Positions 20,710 to 31,043 are shown, counted from the stretch's first letter. The stretch is 64,000 nt of DNA from Mycosarcoma maydis (GCF_000328475.2 NC_026489.1:558001-622000), one strand, 5' to 3'. Program-made: numbers and translations. Notes: generated by a model from the letters alone, not told the origin.

Positions 20710-22992
20710 ATGCCTCCAGTCAATATGACGAGCAGCTCGAGCAACATAGCATTCAATAGCAACAATCCAGTCCCCGCACTGATAGCACGTCGAACCACTG
20801 TGCTAGCTCCACCCAGTCTCTCCACGGTGAATCACTTGGACGGTGCGATCGCGGCGACGGCATCGTCCTCCTCATCCTCAACTCCAGCATCGGCAGCTAA
20901 CCCAAGACCGTCCATAAACTCGGTCTCGACACGCCGACACAGACCAGACCTGCAACAGGCGGTTTCGCAACCCACTGCTGCAGTGCCTGTCTCGACGCAC
21001 GAGAACATTTCCACATCCAAGAGCTGGTTTTCTGGGCTGCACCTCGGAAGCAACGCGGGCAGCAGCGCGAGCACTGTCGCACAAGAGCAAAGGAGAAGCT
21101 CAGGCGGAGCGGGCGGGGGCGACGATGCGCAAGGATTTGCAGTGCATCCAACTTTCAGAAGCGATGCAGAATCGAGAGGCGATGTGTTGGTCAGAGTGGA
21201 CGGTGTCGAGTTTTGGGTGCACAAGGATGTCCTGCTCTTCTCGTCGCCGTTTTTCAAGAGTGTACTCGAGGGTGGATGGAGCGAGTCTCGCTTATCGAGA
21301 CTGGTCAATAAAGGGGAGGCTGACGCGGTCACACTGGCACATACGCTTCCGATGCAACAAGAGGGCGAAACACACGATGCTGCGATTAACCACTTGACAG
21401 GCGCGCATCATGTGAGCGAGCGCTCAACACGTTCGTTGGATCGCGAAGCGCAAGCGCAAGCACAGCCACATCAACAAGATTTGTATAGGCCAGATGACCG
21501 TGTCGATGTCACCGAAGAAAGCGCGTCCGAGCATGCAGTGAATCACACGGTAGAGCTCGAGTCTGGCCTTCTCGGTGTGGCCGAGAGTCAACGAAGTAGC
21601 CTGCTACGTGCTTCGTATCATACGGCGCTATGGAGTCAAGACGATGAATCGAGAGGCTCGCAGATGCACTTCCACGACACCACCGAGGACTCGCTCTCTG
21701 TAGACAGCGACGCCAATGATGTAGGTAGTGCAAGTGAAGATGGCAGCGCTAGCGAGGGCGCACTTGCTTCAGAAGCAGACCAAGCAGTCCCGCAGCAGAA
21801 GCACACGCCAGATGGCGATCGAGATGCGGTAAGTGCGATCAGCGCACATCAGCTGAGGCAGAGACGATCAAAGACCAAGCACCTCGCTACGCTAAGAAAG
21901 CTAGAGGCAGCGCAGCGGGAAAAGCTGATCCCGACGAGGAGCACCAGTAGATCCTTGGATACTGCGTGCAAGAACGAGGCGCTTGTCGAGACGGGCGCGC
22001 AGCAAAGGCTGGAATCACTTGCTACTCCTCCTCTTTCTCGACGAGCGAGCGGCTACGACGACGCTCTGGGCGTACCGGTGACTGCTCCTGAACCCAACAC
22101 GGAAGCAGCTGCGGAATCGATGCAATGCGCCACCTCCACAGTCAACTCGTCGTCAGAGGATCGTCACCGCGCTGCGGCTCTTCCTGCGCACTACCAAGGC
22201 ATCATTTCCGTCATCGATCTCACCGAAGAAACTGCGTCTACGTTTCACGATTTCCTGTTCCACATCTATCCGCATCTCGATCTGTTTGTCACGTGGTACA
22301 ACTGCGGCCCACTGCTGCGCTTCTCGGACAAGTTCCAAGTTCCGTTCCTGCGAAGATCGTGCATCGCTTTCCTACGTGCTGCACTGGCGGGGCGACCGAT
22401 CGAAGCAATGCGCCTGGCTGAGTTGCACGGCATCGACGATCTCTACCGCCAAGCTAGTCGACACGTGCTCGACAATTTTGCAGCGTGGCTACCGGACGAG
22501 TTGGCGGTGCTGTCGCACGAGACGCTGTTAAAGCTGGAGCGTAAACGAACGTGGTTTTTGGAACGGCTGCTCAAGTTGGGACTCGCGAATCCGGCGAGGG
22601 ACTACGAGTGTCATGCCGCATGTCCTGATCCACAGGCGTGTGCGAGGGCGCTGCATGACAAGTGGCAGACGGCATACAAGGCTGCGTTTAGATTCAGTCC
22701 GCCGCAACCGAGCGTGATATTCAGGTATCTGAGGGAGCTCGACAGTATTGGCGTTGGCATCAACGCAAGTAGCGGTGTCAGCAGTGCCATCGGGTCGGTC
22801 ACCGGTCTAGCAGGTGGAGCAGCGCAGGGTGCCGCACCGCTGCAGCTGAGCAATTGTCAGGCCACCGCGAGGGTCTGGGTGCAAGGTCTGTTCGACCGTA
22901 TGTTTGAGCTGGGTACGCTTCATACGGGACGCTTGTTTCTCGCGATCAAATTGGATCCTAGTGTAACGCGCAACGTTGTGCATATGCAATAG
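20710..22992 (+). CDS. BTB/POZ-domain protein with a long internal insertion
   Basis: A 760-residue protein. Residues about 157-192 hold the start of a BTB fold (DVLVRVDGVEFWVHKDVL, then LFSSPFFKSVLEGGW). About 300 acidic, Ser-rich residues follow before the rest of the domain resumes near residue 497 (IDLTEETASTFHDFLFHIYP, then LLRFSDKFQVPFLRRSC and helical repeats LAELHGIDDLYRQASRH). BTB proteins often act as Cullin-3 adaptors or dimerise transcription regulators; which applies here is unknown. The N-terminal 150 residues are low-complexity. ATG 20710 lies inside an AATCACGAATG element; a second ATG follows five codons later. Single exon, no recognised C-terminal partner domain. Confidence 0.85.
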   Translation: MPPVNMTSSSSNIAFNSNNPVPALIARRTTVLAPPSLSTVNHLDGAIAATASSSSSSTPASAANPRPSINSVSTRRHRPDLQQAVSQPTAAVPVSTHENISTSKSWFSGLHLGSNAGSSASTVAQEQRRSSGGAGGGDDAQGFAVHPTFRSDAESRGDVLVRVDGVEFWVHKDVLLFSSPFFKSVLEGGWSESRLSRLVNKGEADAVTLAHTLPMQQEGETHDAAINHLTGAHHVSERSTRSLDREAQAQAQPHQQDLYRPDDRVDVTEESASEHAVNHTVELESGLLGVAESQRSSLLRASYHTALWSQDDESRGSQMHFHDTTEDSLSVDSDANDVGSASEDGSASEGALASEADQAVPQQKHTPDGDRDAVSAISAHQLRQRRSKTKHLATLRKLEAAQREKLIPTRSTSRSLDTACKNEALVETGAQQRLESLATPPLSRRASGYDDALGVPVTAPEPNTEAAAESMQCATSTVNSSSEDRHRAAALPAHYQGIISVIDLTEETASTFHDFLFHIYPHLDLFVTWYNCGPLLRFSDKFQVPFLRRSCIAFLRAALAGRPIEAMRLAELHGIDDLYRQASRHVLDNFAAWLPDELAVLSHETLLKLERKRTWFLERLLKLGLANPARDYECHAACPDPQACARALHDKWQTAYKAAFRFSPPQPSVIFRYLRELDSIGVGINASSGVSSAIGSVTGLAGGAAQGAAPLQLSNCQATARVWVQGLFDRMFELGTLHTGRLFLAIKLDPSVTRNVVHMQ

Positions 22993-23379
22993 TCACGTCG
23001 CTTTCAGAGTGGCTGTCTGCGCTGCACTGGGTTGTCACTCGTACACCGACTAGCAGCTCAAGAGCTTGTTGAGTGGCAATAGATGATGTACGAGGTGGGT
23101 ACGAGCTGTGTCGAACCGATCTCGGCGCATCCGCTGCTGGCACTGCCATCCCTTCGTGCAGTCGTGGATGTTGGACGCCTTACGGAAATCGGTGTCGCTG
23201 AGCACACTGTGCTGCCTAACTCACGCAGGTTGATGGATTCACCTCAATACTTTGCTGTCCTCAACAAAAGTCGACTGCTCTCTCCACCACTCGCTCAATA
23301 CGGAATCATGAAGGAGCGCTACAGGTTCATCTACTGCTACTTGGATTTGGCCTGAGATTCGAACGTCTAGTAAGCAAAT
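22993..23379. other. Convergent BTB/phosphatase 3' region
   Basis: 387 bp between two convergent genes. No element copies seen. A 90-codon frame from ATG 23083 has no recognisable motif. Confidence 0.55.
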
Positions 23380-25032
23380 CTAATAGACAGTACCGTTTCG
23401 GACGGGACCGGTGACGACAAAGTCGGTGCCATTGGTGCCGAAGCAAGCCTTGTTGAAATTTGCGTGCTTGTAAGCATGGGTACGCTGGAAGTTGACAAAC
23501 TCGTCGAGCGGACAGAGCGATGCGGCGTGAGGACAGCCTTGGGCGGTGCTGTAAGGGATGACGGCTTCGTTGAGCTTTGTTCTGACGAACCTGCCAGGTT
23601 TGTGGTCGCATTCGATGATTTCAAACACGAGACGCGCGGCGAACGGGGTGATGTGGCTGAGCACAAACGTGCGGTTGGGATCCGGATTGGCGGGGTCGAG
23701 ATATTCGCCGATGACTTGTGTGTAGTTGAGCGCAGTAAGCACCGAGAGGAGAATGTCGTCGTGGGAAAAGTCGACATAGATGGTCTGGTTGAGAGGGAAG
23801 TAGGTGGGGTTAGAGTCGAGCGTGCTGTTCTCGGTGGTGATGGTAGCCGGATTCCAGGTGGTGTTGGTGAGACGGTCGAGGAATTCGCTCACCCATCCGA
23901 TGCCCTGAGCTTTACCGCTAGGGCTCATGATACCGTAATCACCAGAGAATTGAAGATCGAGATCGTACTCAAACCCATCCCACTCGTCTTTAGTAAAGAG
24001 AGGGCAGAAGTGCGAATAGCCCAACGCAACCGTCTCGTACGCGCACAAGCTCTGCATACCATACACCATCTCGTTTGTCAATTCGAGACCTGACACGTAC
24101 TGCTGGAGGCGTTGTCGCGGAGGTGTGAGGTAGATGGCATCCCAAACGGGTCGCAGGTAGGTGTCGCCGACGGTGATGGTGTTGGAGTTGTTGCACGTGT
24201 CGTACGAGGCGAGGGTGTTGTTGAACGCGTCCGGTTCTCCAAGCGCATCGCCGCCTTCGAGGATCACCTCGAGATTGATCTTTGTAGGTGCATCCCATCC
24301 GAAGAAGCCGAGTGTCCAGTAGCGTGCTGAATCGAGAATGCGCTGTTGGCTCGTCGTCCTGATGACAGGTTTGAGCTCGCTCGACGCATTGTATAGCCTG
24401 CCATACTGGTAGTAGTGATGAACGCCCGAGTCGAAGAGCTGCTGCGTGCCGACGGGGTTGAGCACTTCGGCACCCAGCTCATAAGTCCAGCTGTTCAGGA
24501 ACGAGAGCGGGCCTGAAGCCGAAAAGTTGGATTCTGGATGGTTGAGCTTGGAAACGTTGGCCATGACAGCGCCAAAGTAGGGTGCACCCTCGGTGGTGGA
24601 CGAGGTCGGGTATCGCGCACCATGACGATGGAGGATGTGGACCTGCTTGACGGTGCAGTTCTGGCTGAGACGAGCATGCTCCTTCTGAAACTCGGCGAAA
24701 AGCGGCGAGGAAAAGTAGGGAGATTGGTTGCCGAGATGCTCAAAGATGTTGTACGTGTCGTTGTTGGCCGCATCGAGCGGCTTCCAGCGAGTCTCGATGG
24801 ACGCATCGTTGAGTTGGCCGGGGATGCGGTCCGTGACGGCGAGCAAGGGAGGAGTGCCGTACTTTGTCTTGCCTGCGTAGCCGACGTTGGTGGGGAAGGG
24901 ATTCTCCGGGCTGATCGCGGTGACTTCGGACGAGGTGTTGGTTGGCGTCGAGTCGCGAGGCAACAAGACAGCGGCCGAGACGGCCGAGGCCACCAACGCC
25001 TGCAAAGCCAGAGCGTCTGGGACGATCTTCAT
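23380..25032 (-). CDS. Secreted histidine acid phosphatase (phytase-like)
   Basis: Histidine acid phosphatase, branch 2, which hydrolyses phosphomonoesters such as phytate through a phospho-histidine intermediate. The 550-residue product has a hydrophobic signal-like N-terminus (LALQALVASAVSAAVLL). The catalytic RHGxRxP motif is RHGARYP (Arg136 to Pro142) and the proton donor HD lies in VDFSHDDIL near residue 423. About fifteen N-x-S/T sequons and paired cysteines fit a secreted glycoprotein. It resembles fungal 3-phytases and acid phosphatases; the substrate cannot be told from sequence. ATG 25032. A TATATT on the coding strand lies about 70 bp upstream. Single exon. Confidence 0.88.
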   Translation of the reverse strand: MKIVPDALALQALVASAVSAAVLLPRDSTPTNTSSEVTAISPENPFPTNVGYAGKTKYGTPPLLAVTDRIPGQLNDASIETRWKPLDAANNDTYNIFEHLGNQSPYFSSPLFAEFQKEHARLSQNCTVKQVHILHRHGARYPTSSTTEGAPYFGAVMANVSKLNHPESNFSASGPLSFLNSWTYELGAEVLNPVGTQQLFDSGVHHYYQYGRLYNASSELKPVIRTTSQQRILDSARYWTLGFFGWDAPTKINLEVILEGGDALGEPDAFNNTLASYDTCNNSNTITVGDTYLRPVWDAIYLTPPRQRLQQYVSGLELTNEMVYGMQSLCAYETVALGYSHFCPLFTKDEWDGFEYDLDLQFSGDYGIMSPSGKAQGIGWVSEFLDRLTNTTWNPATITTENSTLDSNPTYFPLNQTIYVDFSHDDILLSVLTALNYTQVIGEYLDPANPDPNRTFVLSHITPFAARLVFEIIECDHKPGRFVRTKLNEAVIPYSTAQGCPHAASLCPLDEFVNFQRTHAYKHANFNKACFGTNGTDFVVTGPVRNGTVY

Positions 25033-25356
25033 ACTGACACTGTGAGCAAGAGGCGTGTGACTAGTGTGACGATGGACTCAGAGGGACAAAAGAGGAACAA
25101 TATATGTCAAACCAGCTGGTGCTCGCAATCACGAATCGTGAATCACGAATGTTGCTGCGTTCAGGAGCAAACCGGGCATCGTGAAATATGCATGGAAGGA
25201 GAGCGAGCAGAGCTTTTGGCGGACCTGCGGCTCAAAGCGTGGCGCGACCGTCGGCTGTGCTTGCAGCTGCTCAAGCGGCACACAGACGTGAGAAGTGGGA
25301 GAGGAATGGCTACGTTAACTTGAGCAGCAAACGATCAGCAGCCAAGTCATGAGTAT

Positions 25357-25392
25357 GCGTGCGAGGCGTGCGGGCGTGCGGGCGTGCGGGCG
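25357..25392. repeat. GC-rich 8-bp tandem repeat (gcgtgcgg)
   Basis: Four and a half units of gcgtgcgg/gcgtgcga in non-coding DNA. Confidence 0.8.
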
Positions 25393-25687
25393 ATTCCTTG
25401 TTGCGAGCCCTTTTTGGGGACGGATGGAATCTTGCTGGAATTGTGCGCTATCTGAGCTGAGAAGCATTCGTCGTGATCGCTGATCGCTGATTGTGAGTGA
25501 ATCGTTGGTGTATGCACAATTCGGCACTGCGCAGTATTCGAATCTGCGTTTCTGCAATCGCATTCGTGATTCATGATCCGTGATTCGTGATTTGGCGAGC
25601 GTCACTCAGAGTCACAAGTGGAACGTGGACATGTTAGCAGCCGCTCATGCTGTCAATCACTGAATTGGCTCTCCGCTCGCGCTTCTG

Positions 25688-25720
25688 AACACGTTTTCAA
25701 CACGTTTTCAACACGTTTTC
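25688..25720. repeat. Three perfect 11-bp units (aacacgttttc)
   Basis: Exact triplicate of aacacgttttc in non-coding DNA, followed at once by an AGTCACGAGT element copy at 25728. Confidence 0.9.
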
Positions 25721-26279
25721 AGTCGTGAGTCACGAGTGTGTCAATTCGCACTGCCGAGCGCTTTGGCTTGTCGCAGCGAAACCTCCGCATTCACGATTCG
25801 TGACTGTTTAGCGCGATCATCGCAGTGAGCCCGAGCCCGCGGCATCACGAGTCCGTATGGCAAGGTGGCAGCGACGCCTCGCTGATCTACGTCGGACCGG
25901 CGGCGCTCATCCGCTGCGCTCGCAATGCAAGCTTCGCTGCGATTGGTCCCAATCGTGAATGCTATGCTTGGAGAGCTCAGATAGAGCCCGATTCATGCTT
26001 CTGACACACAAGCGCGTGCCCCGTGCCCTATCCACTCGTTCCCTCGATTGCCCATATGTGAGGCGCCCAGACAAAGCACATCGAGCCGGGGTACAGGCGT
26101 TCTCGAGTGGTCGAGTGCTCACCTCCATAACTCATCGAGTACATGCTTGTCGATCGCGCCGGCTGACCATGACCCACGACTGTGCAGGCTCGAGTGTGAC
26201 ACTCTCAACCCCGTCATGCACTCTCTCTAATCAACGCCATCTATTCGGGCTGGTTGGACAAAACTGTATATTGTTCGTA

Positions 26280-29200
26280 TCAAATCGCACTGCCTGTACT
26301 AAGGTGACCGTTCGGCAGCGCAGTCACCACAGGACTCGTCACAGCGCCGTCGGCCGATGCCACCATCTTGACCGACGCCGCCGCCGCCGCCGCCGCAGCA
26401 GCAGCAGCAGTTGCAGTTGCAGTTGCATCGCTCACGGCCGACGACAGCGTCGAAGCTCCTTCCATCATAGCCTCTTCCATCTTGGTCGCTGGTAGGTAGG
26501 CGGTGGAAGGGTCCGGCGTGTGTAGTTCCTCACTGATAGCACTCTCGCTTCCGTGCTTCATCAGTGCGCCGCTTCCAGGTCGGCTCGTGTTGCTCGGACC
26601 GCTTCCGAGGAAGAACGAGTCCTCTGATGATGGAGTCTGCGAGTCGCTCCTCGCAATTTGGCCGGCACGCTTGCTATCCCACGCATCCTCCGCTGCCAAC
26701 ATGGCTTGTTCCTCCTGAACGCCTCGTTCCACTTGCTCCTTCTGCTGAGCTTCACTGTCAATCTCGTCATCTAGCTCGACTCGCTCTACCTTGTCGAGCG
26801 TACCGCGGCTGCCTGTGAATTTGTAAGCAGATCGTGTGCCAAAGCCATTCTTTGCCATCTCCTCGTTGACCGGCACCGGTGATGCGTTCGAGAGGTCAAG
26901 TTCTCTCACTGCAGCAACGAGCCCGGTCTTGACGTTCGCGTCACCGTGAGCCTCGGCTACCTCGTCTTTGACAACATCCGACGTGGTCACTGCATCGACA
27001 CTGCTGGCTTTGCTGTCGCTCTTTGAGACGTTCAGATGTTCGATCACTTCCGAAACCGTGCCAGCACCGTCCGCGTCGTTCGCCCGCTCGTCCTTGGCTT
27101 CGCTAAGCTGTTTGAGCTTGTCCATGTCCACGACAGGCATAGTACTGGCATCAGGAACATGGAGCTTCTCCACCTTGCTCTCCTTTTTCTTGGAGCTGAA
27201 GCTGCTTAGCCGGCGCAAGAGAGCCCTCACAGGGCGCTTCTTGGCTCCCGCTACCGATGGCTCCGCAGAGTCAAACACAAGGCTTGATCGACGACTAGGC
27301 GTAACGCTGGATGGCTGGCTCGAGCGAGACGTATCGTGCGTAGCAGCAAGGTCCAGTTGGCGGAATGCTACCGGTGAGACATCTGCATCGCTTCCAGCAG
27401 AAATCGCAACCGACTGCGGCGACGTAACCAGAGACGGCGTCTCGCCAGTTGGCGTCGCATATATGCTCCGTTCTGGCGAGGCGCTTGTCGATGCCTCATC
27501 GGACGCAACGTTGGACGGTGTCGTGACACTTGAGAGCGTATCCACTTGCACTTTCGACTTGTTGCCGAACAGCATCGATAGGCGGTTCTGCTTGCTTGAA
27601 GTAACGGGAGCTAGACTTGATCGAATGCTCATCTCGGACGGCGCCATCGAGTTTCGCCTGCTCGCCACTTTTTCGTCGGCGTCGGCACTCGGCACTCTGG
27701 TATCGGCGGCCGAAACATTCTGCTCATCCTTAGCAGCCTCTCTTTTGAGGTCGGTAAGCGAGGGGCTGGGACTCGGTGCTCGACTGCCGGCGCGGCTTCC
27801 GAAAGGCGTGAGTCGCTTGGTGCCAAATTCCTTGGGTGGCTTGGTGAGGCCTTGTAGTTCGGCCACTGGGTCGTTCATGGTCATGGTCAGGACTGGCCGA
27901 CGCCTAGTCTTGGCGTTGGTCTGCGACGCAGCCAGATTCGGATTGTTTGAGAGGTTGCGAGACACGGCCACCTGGCTAGGGGTATGGTAGACTGTGGTCT
28001 TGTTGGCGTAGGCCGTGGTGGCGTCGTAGGGAGAGCTCTCGTGGGTCACAGGAATACCGAACGGATCCAGAGTGTGGAGTGTCGAGGTATCGGAGCGCAA
28101 GCTTGGAGGTGCTAGCGAGGGATACGGCGAACCGCCAAGGCCGAGAAACATTTCCTTAGGGACAAGGCCCTTGGTGGGATCCCAGGGCGAAGCAGAGACC
28201 AGGCCATGGCTCTTGACATCTGCAGCTTTGGCACGTGCATTGGGTGCGTTGGATGGCGGCGATGCATGAAGTGGCGTCATGGGCTTGAGTCCGTTGGGCG
28301 CAGAACGAATCGAGGAGATGCTGTCGTCCTGCAGAGGCGAATCCTCGAGAATGCTAGGGAAGGAACGACGGCGAGGATCGTTCAACGCTTTGACGCGATG
28401 AGGCGAGGAACTGCCGCTGCGACTCGGACGCGCATACGGAGGTTGAGGAAGCTGTTCTGCGATCGCTTCGGCGGCAAGTTCGCGAGCCAGTAGATCGAGA
28501 TCGCGCGTGTCGACGTACCTTCGCCGTCTGCCGCCCGGAGTGACGGTTCCGGACGTGGTACCAGAAGCTGTGGTGGGGCTGTTGGCATCAGCAGTGGGTG
28601 AATCGGATTCGGGGTCCAATGGTTGCGAGCTTGCGCGGCGTGATTTGGAAACCATGGACTGGAGAAAGCTCTTGCGTCGCTTGACTTGGGTCTCTGTACC
28701 GGCATCCGACTTGGAACGAGTACGCTGGCAAGAGGTGCGTTGAAGCTCTGAGTGAGCCTCGTCCAAATCTTGTGCGGGCTCTTGTGCGGCAGCCATGCCG
28801 TTGGTGCTACTGTTGGTAGTTGTTATGGCGTCGGACGACAGATTGCCAAGGCTACGTTTGGGCGAAGCTGGGGCGGATCTGCCCTTCTTTCTGGTCTCGA
28901 CACGAGCCTGTTGACGAGCAGCTTCGAGGACGAGTTGTGCGGCTCGTGCTACCATGTGGTTGTCGAGGGTGGCTTGTTCGGAATGAGAGTGCTGTCGACT
29001 TTTGAGCGGGGGCGTGGTGCACGGCGTAGCGCTGTCGCGGCTGTCGCGGCTGATGGTTTTGAGGTGCAACTCGATGGGCGTGGATTTGCTCGAGTGGCTG
29101 ACTGGAGTCACAGGAGCAGCGACGAGCGCAGGCGCTGGCTGTGTTTGCATGGTCGACGATTGCGCTGTGCCAAGAATGTCGGGATGAACGCCACTGTTGC

Positions 29201-29822
29201 CGAGCGCTTCGATGGTCTGGGATACTGTGGGAAGTTGGGAGGCAGCTGAGATGGGCGAGGTGGAAGATGGAGATGTGGACGAGGGTAGGGGACAAGATAT
29301 GGAGGAGGTAGGTGGCAAGGTGGGCTGGCCGAGACCACGACTTTGAGCGTGGGCTTGTGCAGCGGCTGTGCTACCGGAAGCGAGCGCAGAGTGCAGCTTG
29401 AGGGCCGAGGTGCGCTCTCGTTCGGCAGCAGTTGAATCCGAGGCTTCCATGAAAGGCTCGGGCGCCTGCTGTTGTGAGTCCCACTTTGCGAGGCTCTTGA
29501 ACTTGCCATTCGACTTGCTGAGTTCCTGCAAGTTGGCGCCGGTCAAGTCGAAAGATCTGCGAGAAGCGCGGGATGCGATGCGAGAGCCGATGGCAGGTCT
29601 TGTGCTACCAGACTGTGCGCCCTTGGACGATTGATTTTGCGCACGAGGAAGGGGGGAAGAAGACGAGGAAGATACGCTTGCGAGACGGGCTAGCATTCCG
29701 CGAGCGGCAGCAGAGCCGGGAGCACGGCGAAAGGGGTTGGAGCCAATGAAGCGTGACTGAGTGGATAACGGAGTGGACGGCTGCGCATCCTGCGCGCTAG
29801 TATCGGGATGCGCTGACGGCAT
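26280..29822 (-). CDS. Low-complexity Ser/Ala/Thr-rich protein, unknown function
   Basis: A 1,180-residue protein from ATG 29822; the frame opens 35 codons earlier but only at a GTG. I do not recognise a family. The N-terminus has FIGSNPFRRAPGSAAARG; the middle has many SPxRR and RSxS sites, a RRRRYVDTRDLDLLARELAAEAI helix-like segment near residue 440, and LTMTMNDPVAELQGLTKPP near residue 640. A basic KKRPVRALLRRLSSFSSKKK stretch could be a membrane- or nucleus-targeting site. The C-terminal part is acidic and helical, ending in an Ala run coded at about 26385-26435. No membrane segment or enzyme motif. Probably a regulated scaffold or polarity factor, but that is a guess. Confidence 0.75.
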   Translation of the reverse strand: MPSAHPDTSAQDAQPSTPLSTQSRFIGSNPFRRAPGSAAARGMLARLASVSSSSSSPLPRAQNQSSKGAQSGSTRPAIGSRIASRASRRSFDLTGANLQELSKSNGKFKSLAKWDSQQQAPEPFMEASDSTAAERERTSALKLHSALASGSTAAAQAHAQSRGLGQPTLPPTSSISCPLPSSTSPSSTSPISAASQLPTVSQTIEALGNSGVHPDILGTAQSSTMQTQPAPALVAAPVTPVSHSSKSTPIELHLKTISRDSRDSATPCTTPPLKSRQHSHSEQATLDNHMVARAAQLVLEAARQQARVETRKKGRSAPASPKRSLGNLSSDAITTTNSSTNGMAAAQEPAQDLDEAHSELQRTSCQRTRSKSDAGTETQVKRRKSFLQSMVSKSRRASSQPLDPESDSPTADANSPTTASGTTSGTVTPGGRRRRYVDTRDLDLLARELAAEAIAEQLPQPPYARPSRSGSSSPHRVKALNDPRRRSFPSILEDSPLQDDSISSIRSAPNGLKPMTPLHASPPSNAPNARAKAADVKSHGLVSASPWDPTKGLVPKEMFLGLGGSPYPSLAPPSLRSDTSTLHTLDPFGIPVTHESSPYDATTAYANKTTVYHTPSQVAVSRNLSNNPNLAASQTNAKTRRRPVLTMTMNDPVAELQGLTKPPKEFGTKRLTPFGSRAGSRAPSPSPSLTDLKREAAKDEQNVSAADTRVPSADADEKVASRRNSMAPSEMSIRSSLAPVTSSKQNRLSMLFGNKSKVQVDTLSSVTTPSNVASDEASTSASPERSIYATPTGETPSLVTSPQSVAISAGSDADVSPVAFRQLDLAATHDTSRSSQPSSVTPSRRSSLVFDSAEPSVAGAKKRPVRALLRRLSSFSSKKKESKVEKLHVPDASTMPVVDMDKLKQLSEAKDERANDADGAGTVSEVIEHLNVSKSDSKASSVDAVTTSDVVKDEVAEAHGDANVKTGLVAAVRELDLSNASPVPVNEEMAKNGFGTRSAYKFTGSRGTLDKVERVELDDEIDSEAQQKEQVERGVQEEQAMLAAEDAWDSKRAGQIARSDSQTPSSEDSFFLGSGPSNTSRPGSGALMKHGSESAISEELHTPDPSTAYLPATKMEEAMMEGASTLSSAVSDATATATAAAAAAAAAAASVKMVASADGAVTSPVVTALPNGHLSTGSAI
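26385..26435. repeat. GCC/GCA triplet tract coding poly-Ala
   Basis: Triplets gcc/gca/gtt within the 1,180-residue gene. The minus-strand reading gives alternating Ala/Thr and then a run of about 12 Ala. Confidence 0.8.
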
Positions 29823-30525
29823 GTTGGAGTGGGTGGATGTGCAGCTGAATCTGGGCGAGTGGCGTAGTACGGATGGGCAAGGAGGCTGACAAGCTAGCTT
29901 TCCACGAGACGGTCGGTCGGGTTGCACGACCGATGGAGCGTGATGATAAGAGGAAGACGCAGGTGGGGGTGTTCGGTCAGATATGATGCTGCGTGAGGGA
30001 CAGAGGCATGCAGTGTTTCCCTGTAGACTCTTGCGCCTTTCGACGACGATCTTGTGTGGAAGGAAGAGGATGCTGGATTGAGTTTAGGTCTTGTCTTGGC
30101 GGCGCATGCGTAAACTCGATCCTACGAAAGCACACAGTCGCGCCAATGCGCAGAGATAAGCATTCGGAAGAAGCTCGTAGTCTTGGCTGCAAATCTGGGC
30201 CGAAAAGAAAGAGAGGGCGTGGAAAGGTTAAGCGCGGTGCGACAAAGTCGACGAATGAGCTGGCAATGAGTTGACGCGGATAGTACGGATGAGGTTGGAC
30301 AGAGTCTTGCTCCGTGGGTATCGATGCCGAAGCAAGACGGTGCGAGACGGTGCGAGACGAAACGGTCCAAGACGAGCAAAAGACAAAACCGGAGCGTAGA
30401 GGATGTTGGTGGAGAGAGTGATGGAGGGTAATGAAAGAAGGGGGGATGCGATGGTGTTGCAGCGAACCGTGTTGATTGCAACGTCAGAATCGCCGTTTTG
30501 ATTGACCGATGCTGAGCGACGCTGT

Positions 30526-30570
30526 CTGTGCTGTGCTGTGCTGTGCTGTGCTGTGCTGTGCTGTGCTGTG
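30526..30570. repeat. Nine units of ctgtg (pentanucleotide microsatellite)
   Basis: Nine perfect ctgtg copies in non-coding DNA, about 700 bp upstream of the minus-strand 1,180-residue gene. Confidence 0.95.
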
Positions 30571-30709
30571 CTTTGTTTTACGTTGCTGATTTTTGTCTTG
30601 GCATGGTTGGCGGACAAGTGATGCGTGATTGACAATCACGAATTGTTTTGCGTGTGTCAAAACTTGTCACACTGCGCTGCACTTTGCTTTGGTGGTGGCT
30701 GTTGCCCCT

Positions 30710-30712
<3 letters not shown>

Positions 30713-30742
<30 letters not shown>
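30713..30742. repeat. (CA)15 microsatellite
   Basis: Fifteen uninterrupted CA units in non-coding DNA. Confidence 0.97.
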
Positions 30743-30744
<2 letters not shown>

Positions 30745-30980
30745 CGTGATGCATCTCATGCTCGAAATGCAACAAGCGATTCGTGATTCTAGAGCGAGAG
30801 CTTTGCTTTGACCGTCATTGTCTTCGTGTCTGCGCTGTCGTACATTACCTCTCTCCCGTCTGCAGGTTGCAAGCGGTGACGCACCTGCAGAAAAACTTGC
30901 TCCTCGCTTAGACCCTCATGACTTATCCACCTAAACGCTCTTCCTGGTTGTTTTTGCTTGCGAAGCATCACATGCTACAG

Positions 30981-31043
30981 CGCCTAGCGCCTCGCGCCTC
31001 GCACCTCGCACCTCGCACCTCGCACCTCGCACCTCGCACCTCG
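30981..31043. repeat. Nine 7-bp units, consensus cacctcg
   Basis: Three variant units (cgcctag, cgcctcg twice) followed by six perfect cacctcg units. The graded divergence suggests growth by unit duplication from the right side. Confidence 0.93.

Larger units (their letters stand above)
25033..26279. other. Intergenic region with tandem repeats and element copies
   Basis: Upstream of the phosphatase and downstream of the 1,180-residue gene. Element copies at 25127, 25141, 25562, 25583, 25728 and 25796. Two short tandem repeats are listed separately. No gene seen. Confidence 0.65.

Noticed and set aside
23083..23355. 90-codon ATG frame between the BTB and phosphatase genes
   Set aside because: No motif, unusual composition and position in a convergent 3' region; probably chance.
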